Source: Flavobacterium yafengii (GTDB lineage Bacteria; Bacteroidota; Bacteroidia; Flavobacteriales; Flavobacteriaceae). Taken from it: a stretch of 64,000 bases of DNA. The stretch covers positions 1,054,001-1,118,000 of the forward strand of contig NZ_JASCRY010000001.1 in NCBI RefSeq assembly GCF_030010375.1. The letters run 5' to 3'. The translations under genes were made by a program, and so were the position numbers. A model generated the notes under the pieces. The model saw only the letters and a list, made by a program, of their open reading frames with translations, was not told the origin of the DNA and made no database searches. Of the stretch, positions 1-8,274 are shown one piece after another. Numbering within the stretch: position 1 is the stretch's first letter; every line of letters starts with the position of its first letter.

Positions 1-512
1 ATGAAATTGGAAGAGGAACGAGCACCTATGATGGGATTTCCATCGCATGGGCAATTGCGGAGTTTTTGCATGAACATCCTTCGCAACCAAAGACATTATT
101 TGCAACACATTACCATGAGTTGAATGAAATGAGTGAATCATTGCCTAGAATTCAGAATTATAATGTGGCCGTCAAAGAATTGAAAGATACCGTGCTTTTT
201 ATTCGAAAATTAGTAAAAGGAGGAAGTGCGCATAGTTTTGGAATACATGTGGCGAAGATGGCCGGAATGCCTCAGATTGTAATTTTGAAAGCACAAAAGC
301 TTTTAAAGAAATTAGAGAAAAATCACTCCAGCGATGCGCTGAACGGAATTAAAGCTGCAAAAGACGAAATGCAAATGAGTTTCTTTAATCTGGATGATCC
401 ATTATTGGAGGAAATCAAAGAAGAGATTTTGAATCTGGATATTAATACCATTACGCCTATGGAAGCACTGATGAAATTGAATGAAATTAAAAGAATGTTG
501 ACCAGAAAATAA
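1..512 (+). CDS. mutS: DNA mismatch repair protein MutS, C-terminal part (5' end outside window)
   Basis: This is the last ~170 codons of MutS, the ATPase that recognises mismatches at the start of methyl-independent mismatch repair. The frame is open from base 3, so the gene begins upstream of the window. The first readable residues ([11 protein letters not shown]) are the conserved segment after the ABC-type Walker B acid, followed by the TH-Y-HEL segment that carries the conserved histidine. The end of the ORF has the helical C-terminal region of bacterial MutS. An internal ATG at 66 is not the real start, because conserved MutS sequence lies upstream of it. No terminator was found directly after the stop; the next gene is a tRNA with its own promoter. 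Confidence 0.95.
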   Translation, partial: EIGRGTSTYDGISIAWAIAEFLHEHPSQPKTLFATHYHELNEMSESLPRIQNYNVAVKELKDTVLFIRKLVKGGSAHSFGIHVAKMAGMPQIVILKAQKLLKKLEKNHSSDALNGIKAAKDEMQMSFFNLDDPLLEEIKEEILNLDINTITPMEALMKLNEIKRMLTRK

Positions 513-581
513 TTTATTTTGTTTTAAAGTTTAGGTTATCAGAACATTAACTTAAATCTCTGATTTTTTTATAAAAAAGGC

Positions 582-611
582 TTGTATAATTCAATAAATG
601 TCCTAAATTTG
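582..611 (+). promoter_or_regulatory. Bacteroidota sigma-A type promoter of the tRNA-Gly/tRNA-Leu pair
   Basis: TTG at 582-584, a 19-base spacer and TAAATTTG at 604-611 match the Bacteroidota -33/-7 consensus (TTG...TAnnTTTG). Transcription would begin near 617, about 45 bases before the tRNA-Gly. Confidence 0.7.
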
Positions 612-660
612 CATCCGCAATACAGAACAAGTATCGCGGTTCTTTATAAGAATTGAAAAT

Positions 661-736
661 GCGAAAATAGCTCAGTTGGTAGAGCGCGACCTTGCCAAGG
701 TCGAGGTCGCGGGTTCGAGCCCCGTTTTTCGCTCCA
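661..736 (+). tRNA. tRNA-Gly (anticodon GCC)
   Basis: Cloverleaf with acceptor stem GCGAAAA/TTTTCGC, D-arm AGCTCAGTTGGTAGAGC, anticodon loop TTGCCAA, T-arm GCGGGTTCGAGCCCCG, and CCA encoded at 734-736. It lies 11 bases upstream of the tRNA-Leu and probably shares its transcript. Confidence 0.95.
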
Positions 737-747
737 CACTACATAAT

Positions 748-833
748 GCTCGGATGGTGAAATTGGTAGACACGCTGGACTTAAAATCCAGTGAACAGCA
801 ATGTTCGTGCGGGTTCAAGTCCCGCTCTGAGTA
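748..833 (+). tRNA. tRNA-Leu (anticodon UAA)
   Basis: Class II tRNA with a long variable arm. The anticodon stem CTGGA/TCCAG encloses CTTAAAA (anticodon TAA). The T-arm is GCGGGTTCAAGTCCCGC, and the acceptor GCTCGGA pairs with TCTGAGT using G-U pairs. CCA is not encoded, unlike the preceding tRNA-Gly. Confidence 0.95.
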
Positions 834-837
834 CTAA

Positions 838-867
838 AGCCTCTTCAATTGAAGAGGCTTTTTTTTG
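838..867 (+). terminator. Intrinsic terminator after the tRNA pair
   Basis: Perfect 11-bp inverted repeat AGCCTCTTCAA/TTGAAGAGGCT directly followed by a run of T residues. Confidence 0.85.
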
Positions 868-962
868 TTTTTATGGTTTTTTGTATAAAACTAAATCTGT
901 CGAAACCAATATCAACTTTTTTTTGTGATTTGTAATTTTAATTTTTATTTTTTTAATAAATA

Positions 963-1310
963 ATGGGTGCTTTTGTAATTAGTAAAAGATATAACGACGA
1001 ATATAAATTTGTTTTCACTTCCAGAAAGGGAAAGGTTGTTTTTACGAGTTTAAGTTATGAACTTAAGTTTGAGTGTGAGGAAGATATTGAAAAGTTTAAA
1101 GCTACAATTGAAACCGCTGACTTTTTGAAATTTAAGTCTTCCAGTGGGAAATTCTATTTTAAATTGATGATGGAAGGAAATCATTTTGCAACAAGTAGAA
1201 AATATACCACTTCGTTGCGTCTGCAAAAAGGAATCGATGAAATTGTGCGATATGGTTCAAGTTCAGAGGTGTTAGATTTTTCTGGAAATGATTTTATTTT
1301 TTCGGATTAA
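963..1310 (+). CDS. DUF1508 (YegP-like) small protein
   Basis: A 115-residue protein with the layout of YegP/DUF1508 proteins: two copies of a ~50-residue beta-beta-alpha unit. Each has an aromatic strand (YKFVFTSRKGKVVFTS and FYFKLMMEGNHFATS) followed by a helix (EEDIEKFKATI and LQKGIDEIVRYG). The unit usually forms a compact dimeric fold of uncertain cellular function, often linked to stress or phosphate starvation in other bacteria. There is no signal peptide. It stands alone between the tRNA terminator and a strong palindromic terminator. The family call rests on repeat pattern and length and is moderately sure; function is not inferred. Confidence 0.65.
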   Translation: MGAFVISKRYNDEYKFVFTSRKGKVVFTSLSYELKFECEEDIEKFKATIETADFLKFKSSSGKFYFKLMMEGNHFATSRKYTTSLRLQKGIDEIVRYGSSSEVLDFSGNDFIFSD

Positions 1311-1340
1311 AGGTTTATGAATTAATTCATAAATAAAAAA

Positions 1341-1380
1341 AGAGAGTCGTGAAATTTAAATTTCACGACTCTCTTTTTTT
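1341..1380. terminator. Strong palindromic terminator
   Basis: A perfect 34-base palindrome (17+17, AGAGAGTCGTGAAATTT and its complement) with A-rich and T-rich flanks. It can stop transcription from both sides and ends the DUF1508 gene. Confidence 0.85.
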
Positions 1381-1423
1381 ATTTATACATTTCTTCTTAA
1401 AGAATTGGAAATGTAATAAATTA

Positions 1424-1453
1424 AAAAAGCCATCTCGCATAGCGGATGGCTTT
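1424..1453 (-). terminator. Terminator of the repeat-built lipoprotein gene
   Basis: AAAGCCATC/GATGGCTTT stem with a 10-base loop. Read on the minus strand it ends in T residues just after the lipoprotein stop codon. Confidence 0.75.
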
Positions 1454-1478
1454 AAAATTTTTAGAATTTGAGTTCTAA

Positions 1479-1703
1479 TTATTTTTTTGCAGCTTCAGTA
1501 GCAGTAGCAGCAGCTTCAGTAGCAACAGCAGCAGCAGAATCAACAACAACAGCAGCAGAATCAACTACAGCAGCAGCAGAATCAACAACAGCAGCAGCAG
1601 AATCAACTACAGCAGCAGCGTCCTCAGCAGGAGCGTCAGCTTTTTTACATGATACAACAGTCAAAACAGCAACAGCAGCTAAACTTAAAAATACTTTTTT
1701 CAT
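1479..1703 (-). CDS. Small Ala/Val-rich lipoprotein built of 7-residue repeats
   Basis: This 74-residue protein starts with a lipoprotein signal (MKKVFLSLAAVAVLTVVSC; lipobox VVSC, Cys19). The mature part is almost only Ala, Val, Asp, Ser, Thr and Glu, with four copies of the heptad AAAVVDS and then ATEAAATATEAAKK. This suggests a short extended helix anchored in the membrane by the lipid; no enzymatic residues are visible. The lipoprotein at 8275-8535 has a similar plan (KK after the Cys, ending EAAKK), so both may belong to one class of small periplasmic helical lipoproteins. A possible -7 element (TATCTTTG on the minus strand, 1741-1748) lies upstream. The opposite strand is also open here, but only because of the repeat. 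Confidence 0.75.
   Translation of the reverse strand: MKKVFLSLAAVAVLTVVSCKKADAPAEDAAAVVDSAAAVVDSAAAVVDSAAVVVDSAAAVATEAAATATEAAKK
1527..1617 (-). repeat. 21-bp tandem repeat inside the lipoprotein gene
   Basis: About four copies of a 21-bp unit (plus-strand form CAGCAGCAGAATCAACAACAG, differing mainly at the CAACAAC/CAACTAC position). Each encodes one AAAVVDS heptad. Because 21 is a multiple of three, copy-number changes would keep the reading frame. Confidence 0.85.
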
Positions 1704-1891
1704 CTTAATTTAATATAAAAGGTTAATTATTAATTCGTGGCAAAGATATAAATTTTTTAATATGTAAAATATTTTTTTATTTTTTTTTTAAAAAATAATA
1801 TTTTTTGTCAACGCCGAAACAAATAACAATTATTATGCCAATTCAGTCAAATAATTAATAAATGCTTTATATCGGTGTTGAGCGCTTGGTT

Positions 1892-4060
1892 TTACTTTAA
1901 GTTTTTCTTTTTCAGAGGTTTGCTTTTCTTAGGGTGAACCAGTTTTAGTTCACTTATCAAGTTTTTTGCACCCGCATATTTATCTATAATAAACAGGACG
2001 TAGCGTATGTCAACCATAATGTTTCTGCAAATACTTGGGTCGTAATAGATATCACTCATGGTTCCTTCCCAAACCCTGTCAAAATTAAGTCCTATTAAGT
2101 TTCCATTAGCGTCTATCGCAGGACTGCCTGAGTTGCCTCCAGTAGTGTGATTTGTACCAATAAAGTTAACAGGCATTTTTCCGTTTTCGCCATAAGGACC
2201 GTAATCTTTAGTTTTATATAGCTCTATCAATTTAGTTGGAACGTCAAATTCATAATCTCCTGGGATGTATTTTTCCATTACCCCGTCTAAATAAGTTATA
2301 GGTGTGTAAAGTGTAGCGTCTTTAGGTTCGTATCCTTTTACTTTTCCATAAGTAATTCGTAATGTGCTATTGGCGTCTGGAAAAATTCTACTATCTTTAT
2401 TTAGCTCCAATTGCGCTTTCATATACGTGCGCTGTAGCGCTGTAATCTTTAAATTGATTTCGTCGTATTTTGGCGCAACTTCTTTCGAATATTTATGAGC
2501 TAATTCTTTTACCAGCAGGAAACCTGCGTCATTATTTAAATTCGTTAAAACGGTTTGCGTATCGCCGGTTAATAATTCTTTCAGACCTGCATAATTTTTA
2601 AGTTTGGATTTGGTATATATTTCCGAAGCCAAATTTTTAGCATTTACATTCACTAAGCCTTGAGGTAAAAATTGTTTTGGAGATTTGGTAGCATACAATT
2701 CAATCAATTGCTCAAAAACTTTTTCATCAACAGTTGCATTAAAATCTTTGTAAAAAGCTTCTTGACCAGTTAATAAATTGTTTTTTCGGTCTGTAAAAGA
2801 CTGCTCTCCTTTGGTTTTGTAAACTTGCTCCAGCTGATACAATTTGTAACCAACGCTTAGTAATTCGGTATTAAGTTGCACAACTTCCGCAAAATAATCT
2901 CTGGCAGAGGCATATGGCGCTATTTCTGCGTAGTTTTTTTCAAAATCAGCTAATAGTGCTCCGTATTCTTTTTCTTTGCCTGCTTTTGTTATTTTTTGCT
3001 GAAAGGCTTTTTCAGATTCTCTTTTGATAGCAACGGCGTTTGATTTTTTTAATCCTTGGGTTTCGCCAATCCATTTTTTCCAATAATTAGCAATTCTGGC
3101 ATATTTAGAGGCGTATTGAATTTTAATAGCATTGTCTTTTCTCATGAAACCATCAGCCACTTTCAAGGCTTTGTCTCTGATTTTGATTTTTGCCGGATTT
3201 AATTCGTTTACAATTTGCTCAATCGCAACAGAAGGTAAATATTCATTTGTTTTTCCTGGATAACCAAAAACCAGTGTAAAATCATCTTCGGCTACACCGT
3301 CAAGTGAAATCGGCAAGAAGTGTTTAGGAGTGTAAGGAACATTGTCTTTCGAATACGCAGCCGGACGATTGTTTTTGTCAGCATAAATTCTAAACAATGA
3401 AAAATCTCCCGTATGACGCGGCCAAACCCAGTTGTCAGTATCAGAACCAAATTTCCCTATTGAGGAAGGCGGAGCGCCAACCAATCGTACATCGGTAAAA
3501 GTTTCGGTTACAAAAAGCATGTATTGATTGCCTTCGTAAAACGTACGGATTTTATTTTCCTGCCAATTTTCTTTTGGTAAAGAATTAGTAAGTGCCATAA
3601 TGTTTTCTTGAATTTTGTTTTGTTTTTCTGATTCGCTGGTTAGAGCAGCAGTTCCCTCTAAAACTAATGTGGTCACATCTTCGATTTTTACAATAAAAGC
3701 GACGGTTAAGTTTTTATTAGGCAATTCGTCTTCCATTTTGTAAGCCCAAAATCCATCAGTCAGGTAATCATGATCTACCGTAGAGTGCGATTGAATTTGT
3801 GAAAATCCGCAATGATGATTCGTTAAAATCAATCCTTTTGGAGAAATAACTTCAGAGGTACAACCGCCATTAAAATGCGGAACGGCATCTTTCATACTCG
3901 ATTGATTGACATCGTAAATCTCTTTCGCAGACATTTTCATGCCTAAATTTTTCATTTCTGTTTCATTCATTCCTTTCAAAAGTGAAGGAATCCACATGCC
4001 GCCCTGCTGCGCTTGCATCTGGATGACAAATAATAATAAGAATAATTTTAAAATTTTCAT
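1892..4060 (-). CDS. S46 family dipeptidyl-peptidase, DPP11 type (Asp/Glu-specific)
   Basis: A 722-residue periplasmic serine peptidase with a signal peptide (cleavage near the QMQAQQ region, residue 18). The trypsin-like N-terminal half has the catalytic His in TNHHCGF (residues 80-86), and the Ser is in GGNSGSP (Ser644). S46 enzymes remove dipeptides from peptide N-termini and feed amino-acid catabolism. The residue 18 positions after the catalytic Ser is Arg662 (FDRVWEG). In the Porphyromonas DPP11 enzyme the matching Arg (673 relative to Ser655, also +18) gives P1 Asp/Glu preference, while DPP7 has Gly. This gene is therefore assigned to DPP11 by family knowledge. Length fits the family (~720). 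It is followed on the same strand by no clear operon partner; waaA and a GNAT gene lie upstream. Confidence 0.92.
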   Translation of the reverse strand: MKILKLFLLLFVIQMQAQQGGMWIPSLLKGMNETEMKNLGMKMSAKEIYDVNQSSMKDAVPHFNGGCTSEVISPKGLILTNHHCGFSQIQSHSTVDHDYLTDGFWAYKMEDELPNKNLTVAFIVKIEDVTTLVLEGTAALTSESEKQNKIQENIMALTNSLPKENWQENKIRTFYEGNQYMLFVTETFTDVRLVGAPPSSIGKFGSDTDNWVWPRHTGDFSLFRIYADKNNRPAAYSKDNVPYTPKHFLPISLDGVAEDDFTLVFGYPGKTNEYLPSVAIEQIVNELNPAKIKIRDKALKVADGFMRKDNAIKIQYASKYARIANYWKKWIGETQGLKKSNAVAIKRESEKAFQQKITKAGKEKEYGALLADFEKNYAEIAPYASARDYFAEVVQLNTELLSVGYKLYQLEQVYKTKGEQSFTDRKNNLLTGQEAFYKDFNATVDEKVFEQLIELYATKSPKQFLPQGLVNVNAKNLASEIYTKSKLKNYAGLKELLTGDTQTVLTNLNNDAGFLLVKELAHKYSKEVAPKYDEINLKITALQRTYMKAQLELNKDSRIFPDANSTLRITYGKVKGYEPKDATLYTPITYLDGVMEKYIPGDYEFDVPTKLIELYKTKDYGPYGENGKMPVNFIGTNHTTGGNSGSPAIDANGNLIGLNFDRVWEGTMSDIYYDPSICRNIMVDIRYVLFIIDKYAGAKNLISELKLVHPKKSKPLKKKNLK

Positions 4061-4083
4061 GGTATTAAATTTAGGGTGTAATT

Positions 4084-4530
4084 TTATCTGATTTTATATC
4101 GCATCATTTTTCTGTTATGCAACTCAAAATCGTGCGCAAGGTACAATTTTTGTGCTTTTTCGTTGTGCTGTTCCACTTCCAGATAAACCAGTTTTAACGA
4201 TAATTTATGACTTTCGTTTTGAATGAATTCAATGGTTTTACTTCCAATTCCTTTGCCTCTAGTTTTTTCGGTCAAATACAATTCGTCTAAAAAAGCAATT
4301 TTCCCCTGGTATTCAAAACTAAAAACAAAGGTTAGGATAACGTAGCCTACAATTTCAGTATCGGATAAAATGAGCCATGATTTCCCCAGATTTTCATTGA
4401 AAATGAATTCTTTAAATAAAGCTTTGGAAACGTCAATGTCAATGGGGTAATTATCAATCGCATAAAACTCTTGCATCAGTTTCACAATCGTTTCAATATC
4501 AGCAATTGCTAATGGTTTAAATTGAATCAT
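4084..4530 (-). CDS. GNAT family N-acetyltransferase
   Basis: A 148-residue single-domain acetyltransferase. The acetyl-CoA pyrophosphate loop is at residues 91-96 (RGKGIG), preceded by the strand LDELYLTEKT. The C-terminal part YLEVEQHNEKAQKLYLAHDF is the typical motif B (N, A, Y/F). The substrate is not predictable; the N-terminal acidic/aromatic pattern resembles small-molecule or amino-acid acetyltransferases. Its start overlaps the 3' end of waaA by 14 bases, so both are probably translated from one transcript. Confidence 0.88.
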   Translation of the reverse strand: MIQFKPLAIADIETIVKLMQEFYAIDNYPIDIDVSKALFKEFIFNENLGKSWLILSDTEIVGYVILTFVFSFEYQGKIAFLDELYLTEKTRGKGIGSKTIEFIQNESHKLSLKLVYLEVEQHNEKAQKLYLAHDFELHNRKMMRYKIR

Positions 4531-5758
4531 TCAAGATGTGTTTTAGAATACTGGCAGTAGCTCCTTTATTCATTTGTACAAAAGTGCTGCAAATATGTCC
4601 TTTTTCTTGTCGAATGTCATCATTCTGGATTAGGTTTTTGAATGCTTCGTCTAGTTCTTTACTATTATTAATAGAAATACAAGCTTCCATATTTACCAGT
4701 GCTGTTGCTTCTGCAAAATGCGAATAGTTGGGGCCAATGAGAATTGGAACTCCAAAAGTTGCTGGTTCCAGTAAATTATGAACTCCCGGATTCCCGAAAC
4801 CGCCACCTACATACGCAATATCGGCATAACTGTAGATTTTTGTCAAAATACCAATTGTGTCAATGATAAAAACGTCAAAATCAGCGAGATTTTCCCTTTC
4901 TTTTTCAGAGAATAAAACTGTTTTTTGGGTAATTGAATTTTTTAAAGCCTGAATTTGTTCTTCTTTAATATTGTGTGGAGCAATTATAAACTTGATATTT
5001 AATGTATTCGAATTAATAAAATCGACTAATAAATTTTCATCTTTTGGCCAAGAACTTCCCACTACAATAGTTAATGTGTTTTCTTTAAACTGAGAAATAA
5101 AATCCAAGGAATTATCTTTTTCTAAAATTGCGGCAACTCGGTCAAATCGAGTGTCTCCAGAAACGGAAACATTCGTTTTACCTACTTGTTGCAGTAATTT
5201 TTTTGAAGTTTCATTTTGTACAAAAAAGTAAGTGAATGTGTTTAATGCTTCTCTGTAAAAGCCGCCGTACCATTTGAAAAACAGTTGATTTTTTCTAAGA
5301 ATTCCCGAAATTAAATAGGTTTTGGTATTCCGTTTTTTGAGCTCGACTAAATAATTGGGCCAGTATTCGTATTTGATAAAAAACACTAAATCCGGATGAA
5401 CGAGTTTTAAAAACTGTTGGGCATTTTTCTTGGTGTCCAAAGGCAAATAAACCGTAACATCAGCAACAGTATTATTTTTACGAACTTCATAGCCTGAAGG
5501 CGAAAAAAAAGTAACTACGATTTTGTGTAAAGGAAATTGCTCTTTTATTTTTTCAATCACGGGCAATCCTTGCTCATACTCGCCTAAGGAAGCTGCATGA
5601 AACCATATTGTTTTATCGGTAGGTTTAATTTTTTGTTCCAAAACAGGAAAAACCAGTTTGCGGCCTTTTACAAAAAGTTTCATTTTTGGGCTGAAAAGAG
5701 CTGCGATTTTTAATAAAAAACCAACAATTTGAACAATTATAGTATAGAGAAAAAGCAT
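4517..5758 (-). CDS. waaA: 3-deoxy-D-manno-octulosonic acid (Kdo) transferase
   Basis: This 413-residue GT30-family enzyme transfers Kdo from CMP-Kdo onto lipid A precursor at the inner face of the cytoplasmic membrane. It has an N-terminal hydrophobic anchor (residues 1-22) and the conserved WFHAASLGE (52-60, with the catalytic Glu at 60). The FFSPSGYE and FIKYEYWPNYL segments follow, then the C-terminal donor site with GGGFGNPGVHNLLEPATFG and GPNYSHFAEA. Length and motif order are normal. It is the first gene of a two-gene unit with the GNAT gene. The 250-base gap upstream carries a promoter for the divergent aminotransferase. Confidence 0.95.
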   Translation of the reverse strand: MLFLYTIIVQIVGFLLKIAALFSPKMKLFVKGRKLVFPVLEQKIKPTDKTIWFHAASLGEYEQGLPVIEKIKEQFPLHKIVVTFFSPSGYEVRKNNTVADVTVYLPLDTKKNAQQFLKLVHPDLVFFIKYEYWPNYLVELKKRNTKTYLISGILRKNQLFFKWYGGFYREALNTFTYFFVQNETSKKLLQQVGKTNVSVSGDTRFDRVAAILEKDNSLDFISQFKENTLTIVVGSSWPKDENLLVDFINSNTLNIKFIIAPHNIKEEQIQALKNSITQKTVLFSEKERENLADFDVFIIDTIGILTKIYSYADIAYVGGGFGNPGVHNLLEPATFGVPILIGPNYSHFAEATALVNMEACISINNSKELDEAFKNLIQNDDIRQEKGHICSTFVQMNKGATASILKHILNDSI

Positions 5759-5886
5759 CAGTAAAATTTTTGGGCTAAAATACGTTTTCTTATGTTTATT
5801 TCTTCAGCAGCAATATTTAAATTTTGGTTGTCAGGAATCCACTTTTTATTTCATTGGAATAATATCTTTTTTTAATGTGGGTTGTA

Positions 5887-5916
5887 TTGGTTTCAACTCA
5901 TAAATAACTATTTTTG
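5887..5916 (+). promoter_or_regulatory. Promoter of the DegT-type aminotransferase gene
   Basis: TTG at 5887-5889, a 19-base spacer and TATTTTTG at 5909-5916 match the Bacteroidota -33/-7 pattern. The leader to the start codon would be about 90 bases and contains the REP-like element at 5970-5989. Confidence 0.6.
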
Positions 5917-5969
5917 TTCTTCGTTTTAAGAAAGTGTTTGCTGTTTCTTGAAACCTTAAAATAACGTTA

Positions 5970-5989
5970 CCCTGAGCTCAGTCGAAGGG
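5970..5989. repeat. Short REP-like palindromic element
   Basis: CCCTGAGCTCAGTCGAAGGG is an imperfect palindrome that is G/C-rich compared with its surroundings. Similar CCTTCGACTGAGCTCAGG elements are scattered between genes in many bacterial genomes (from memory). Here it sits in the leader of the aminotransferase gene, only one copy was seen in the window. Confidence 0.5.
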
Positions 5990-6010
5990 CGAACTTTAAC
6001 AAAAATTTCA

Positions 6011-7141
6011 ATGAAAAAAATCCAAATGGTTGACTTAAAAAGTCAATATGATAAAATTGCAGCCACTGTAAACGCCTCTATTCAGGAGGTTCTGGACACA
6101 AATACCTATATTAATGGACCTCAAGTTCATCAGTTTCAAAAATCTTTAGAAGAATATCTTGACGTAAAACACGTAATTCCTTGTGCAAATGGAACCGATG
6201 CGTTGCAAATTGCGATGATGGGATTGGATTTAAAACCAGGAGATGAGGTAATCACTGCCGATTTTACTTTTGCCGCAACCGTGGAAGTGATTGCTTTATT
6301 GCAATTGACACCAGTTTTAGTCGATGTGGATATGTATAATATGAATATTTCTATCGAAGGAATTAAAAAAGCGATTACACCAAAAACAAAAGCGATTGTG
6401 CCAGTACATTTATTTGGTCGTGCCGCTAATATGGAGGCTATTATGGCTATCGCCAAGGAATATAATCTTTATGTTATCGAAGATAATGCACAAGCAATTG
6501 GTGCCAATTGTAAATTTTCGGACGGAACAAAAAAGAAAGCAGGAACGATTGGACATATAGGAGCGACTTCATTTTTCCCTTCTAAAAATCTTGGATGTTA
6601 CGGGGATGGTGGAGCGATTTTTACCAATGATGATGCATTGGCTCACAAACTTCGCGGAATTGTAAATCACGGAATGTATGAGCGATATCATCATGATGTT
6701 GTTGGTGTAAATTCACGTTTAGACAGTATTCAGGCAGCAGTTTTGAATGCTAAATTACCTTTATTAGACGAGTATAGTAAAGCCAGACAAGATGCAGCCA
6801 GAAAATATTCAATTGCTTTTGAAGGGCATAAAAATATAATTGCACCAAGTATTTGTGATATTTGTGACTGCCATGTTTTTCATCAATATACATTGCGAAT
6901 CATTGATGTTGATAGAAACGGATTAATGCAACATTTGCTGGACAAAGGCATTCCATGTGCTATTTACTATCCAATTCCGTTGCATTCTCAAAAAGCATAT
7001 TTGGATTCCAGATATAAAGAGGAGGATTTTCCCGTTACTAATCAATTGGTTAAAGAAGTACTTTCGTTACCAATGCATACAGAATTAGACGACGAACAAA
7101 TTAAATTCATTACGGATAGCGTTTTAGAGTTTTTAAAATAA
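6011..7141 (+). CDS. DegT/DnrJ/EryC1/StrS family PLP-dependent aminotransferase
   Basis: A 376-residue sugar aminotransferase of the class that converts UDP- or dTDP-keto-sugars to amino sugars for surface polysaccharides. The PLP-binding Lys is in FFPSKNLGCYGDGG (Lys192), after the EDNAQAIGA segment (Asp158) and before NHGMYERYHHDVVGVNSRLD. The N-terminal motif VDLKSQYDKI is typical. WbpE-like UDP-2-acetamido-3-keto-hexose aminotransferases are the closest recognisable subtype, but the sugar is not certain. It is followed by a hairpin and galE on the same strand, which suggests a shared role in nucleotide-sugar metabolism, as does nearby waaA. Confidence 0.9.
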   Translation: MKKIQMVDLKSQYDKIAATVNASIQEVLDTNTYINGPQVHQFQKSLEEYLDVKHVIPCANGTDALQIAMMGLDLKPGDEVITADFTFAATVEVIALLQLTPVLVDVDMYNMNISIEGIKKAITPKTKAIVPVHLFGRAANMEAIMAIAKEYNLYVIEDNAQAIGANCKFSDGTKKKAGTIGHIGATSFFPSKNLGCYGDGGAIFTNDDALAHKLRGIVNHGMYERYHHDVVGVNSRLDSIQAAVLNAKLPLLDEYSKARQDAARKYSIAFEGHKNIIAPSICDICDCHVFHQYTLRIIDVDRNGLMQHLLDKGIPCAIYYPIPLHSQKAYLDSRYKEEDFPVTNQLVKEVLSLPMHTELDDEQIKFITDSVLEFLK

Positions 7142-7144
7142 TAG

Positions 7145-7171
7145 AAAGACGCGATGTTTCGCGTCTTTTTT
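7145..7171 (+). terminator. Terminator between the aminotransferase gene and galE
   Basis: AAAGACGCGA/TCGCGTCTTT stem with a 4-base loop and a following T-run. It makes a galE start upstream of 7172 implausible. Confidence 0.75.
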
Positions 7172-7225
7172 ATGTGGTATAAATACAACAGATGCGGTAA
7201 ATTGCGTTTGTACAAAAAAGTAATC

Positions 7226-8239
7226 ATGAAAATATTAGTTACAGGAGGTTTAGGTTTTATTGGTTCGCACACTGTTGTCGAATTACAAAATGAAGGTTTT
7301 GAAGTAGTAATTGTAGATAATTTATCGAATACATCATTGAATGTGTTGGATGGAATTCAGAATATTACGGGAAAAGTTCCTGCTTTCGAAAAGTTAGATT
7401 TACGCGAAAAGGATAAAGTTCAAGATTTTTTCAAAAGACATCATGACATTTCAGGTGTGATTCATTTTGCAGCTTCAAAAGCGGTGGGTGAAAGTGTAGA
7501 AAATCCGTTATTGTATTATGAAAATAACATCAATGCGTTAGTTTATATTTTGCAGGAATTACAGCAAAAACCAGAAGCTAATTTTATTTTCAGTTCGTCT
7601 TGTACGGTTTATGGTCAAGCTGAAACAATGCCAATTACCGAAAACGCGCCAGTGCAACAGCCAATTTCTCCTTACGGAAACACCAAAAAAATTGGAGAAG
7701 AAATCATCATTGATACCGCCAAAGTAACGAATGTGAATGCGATTTTATTGCGTTATTTTAATCCAATAGGAGCGCATGCTTCTACTGAAATTGGAGAATT
7801 ACCTATTGGAGTTCCTCAGAATTTAGTGCCGTTTATTACGCAAACTGGTTTTGGATTGCGTAAAGAATTAGCTGTTTACGGAGATGATTACCCAACTCCA
7901 GACGGAACAGCGGTACGTGATTATATTCATGTAGTAGATTTGGCGAAAGCCCATGTGATTGCTTTGCAACGATTATTGAATAAAAAAAATACTGCCAAAG
8001 TAGAAACTTTTAATCTGGGAACTGGAACCGGAAGCTCGGTTTTAGAAGTGATACATACTTTTGAAAAAGTAAGTGGTAAAAAATTGCCTTACAAAATTGT
8101 AGGACGAAGAGAAGGTGATATTACTTCGGCTTACGCCAATACGGATAAAGCCAATACTGTTCTGGGATGGAAAGCACAATCGACGCTTGAAGAAGCGATG
8201 GCTAGCGCCTGGAAATGGGAACAGAAGATTAGAAAATAA
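7226..8239 (+). CDS. galE: UDP-glucose 4-epimerase
   Basis: This 337-residue SDR-family epimerase interconverts UDP-glucose and UDP-galactose with bound NAD. The start is placed at 7226 because the protein then begins MKILVTGGLGFIGSH, the NAD-binding GxxGxxG at residues 7-13. The longer frame from 7154 runs through a terminator hairpin and adds 24 unrelated residues. The catalytic Ser is in FSSSCTVYG, and Tyr150/Lys154 form the YxxxK motif. RYFNPIGAH and the C-terminal GRREGDITSAYA region are those of GalE. Length is normal. It ends in a strong bidirectional terminator shared with the lipoprotein gene on the other strand. Confidence 0.95.
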   Translation: MKILVTGGLGFIGSHTVVELQNEGFEVVIVDNLSNTSLNVLDGIQNITGKVPAFEKLDLREKDKVQDFFKRHHDISGVIHFAASKAVGESVENPLLYYENNINALVYILQELQQKPEANFIFSSSCTVYGQAETMPITENAPVQQPISPYGNTKKIGEEIIIDTAKVTNVNAILLRYFNPIGAHASTEIGELPIGVPQNLVPFITQTGFGLRKELAVYGDDYPTPDGTAVRDYIHVVDLAKAHVIALQRLLNKKNTAKVETFNLGTGTGSSVLEVIHTFEKVSGKKLPYKIVGRREGDITSAYANTDKANTVLGWKAQSTLEEAMASAWKWEQKIRK

Positions 8240-8240
8240 A

Positions 8241-8272
8241 AAAAGGGCTGTCAAACGATAGCCCTTTTTTTT
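8241..8272. terminator. Bidirectional terminator of galE and the small lipoprotein gene
   Basis: AAAAGGGCT/AGCCCTTTT stem with a 10-base loop, A-run before and T-run after, between two convergent genes. Confidence 0.85.
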
Positions 8273-8274
8273 AA

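Noticed and set aside
1468..1713. Plus-strand ORF of 81 codons (Thr/Ala/Ser-rich)
   Set aside because: It is the antisense reading of the repeat-built lipoprotein gene. Only the minus strand has a lipoprotein signal and a terminator.
7154..7225. Longer galE start
   Set aside because: The extra 24 codons run through a terminator hairpin and the family begins with MKILVTGG at 7226.
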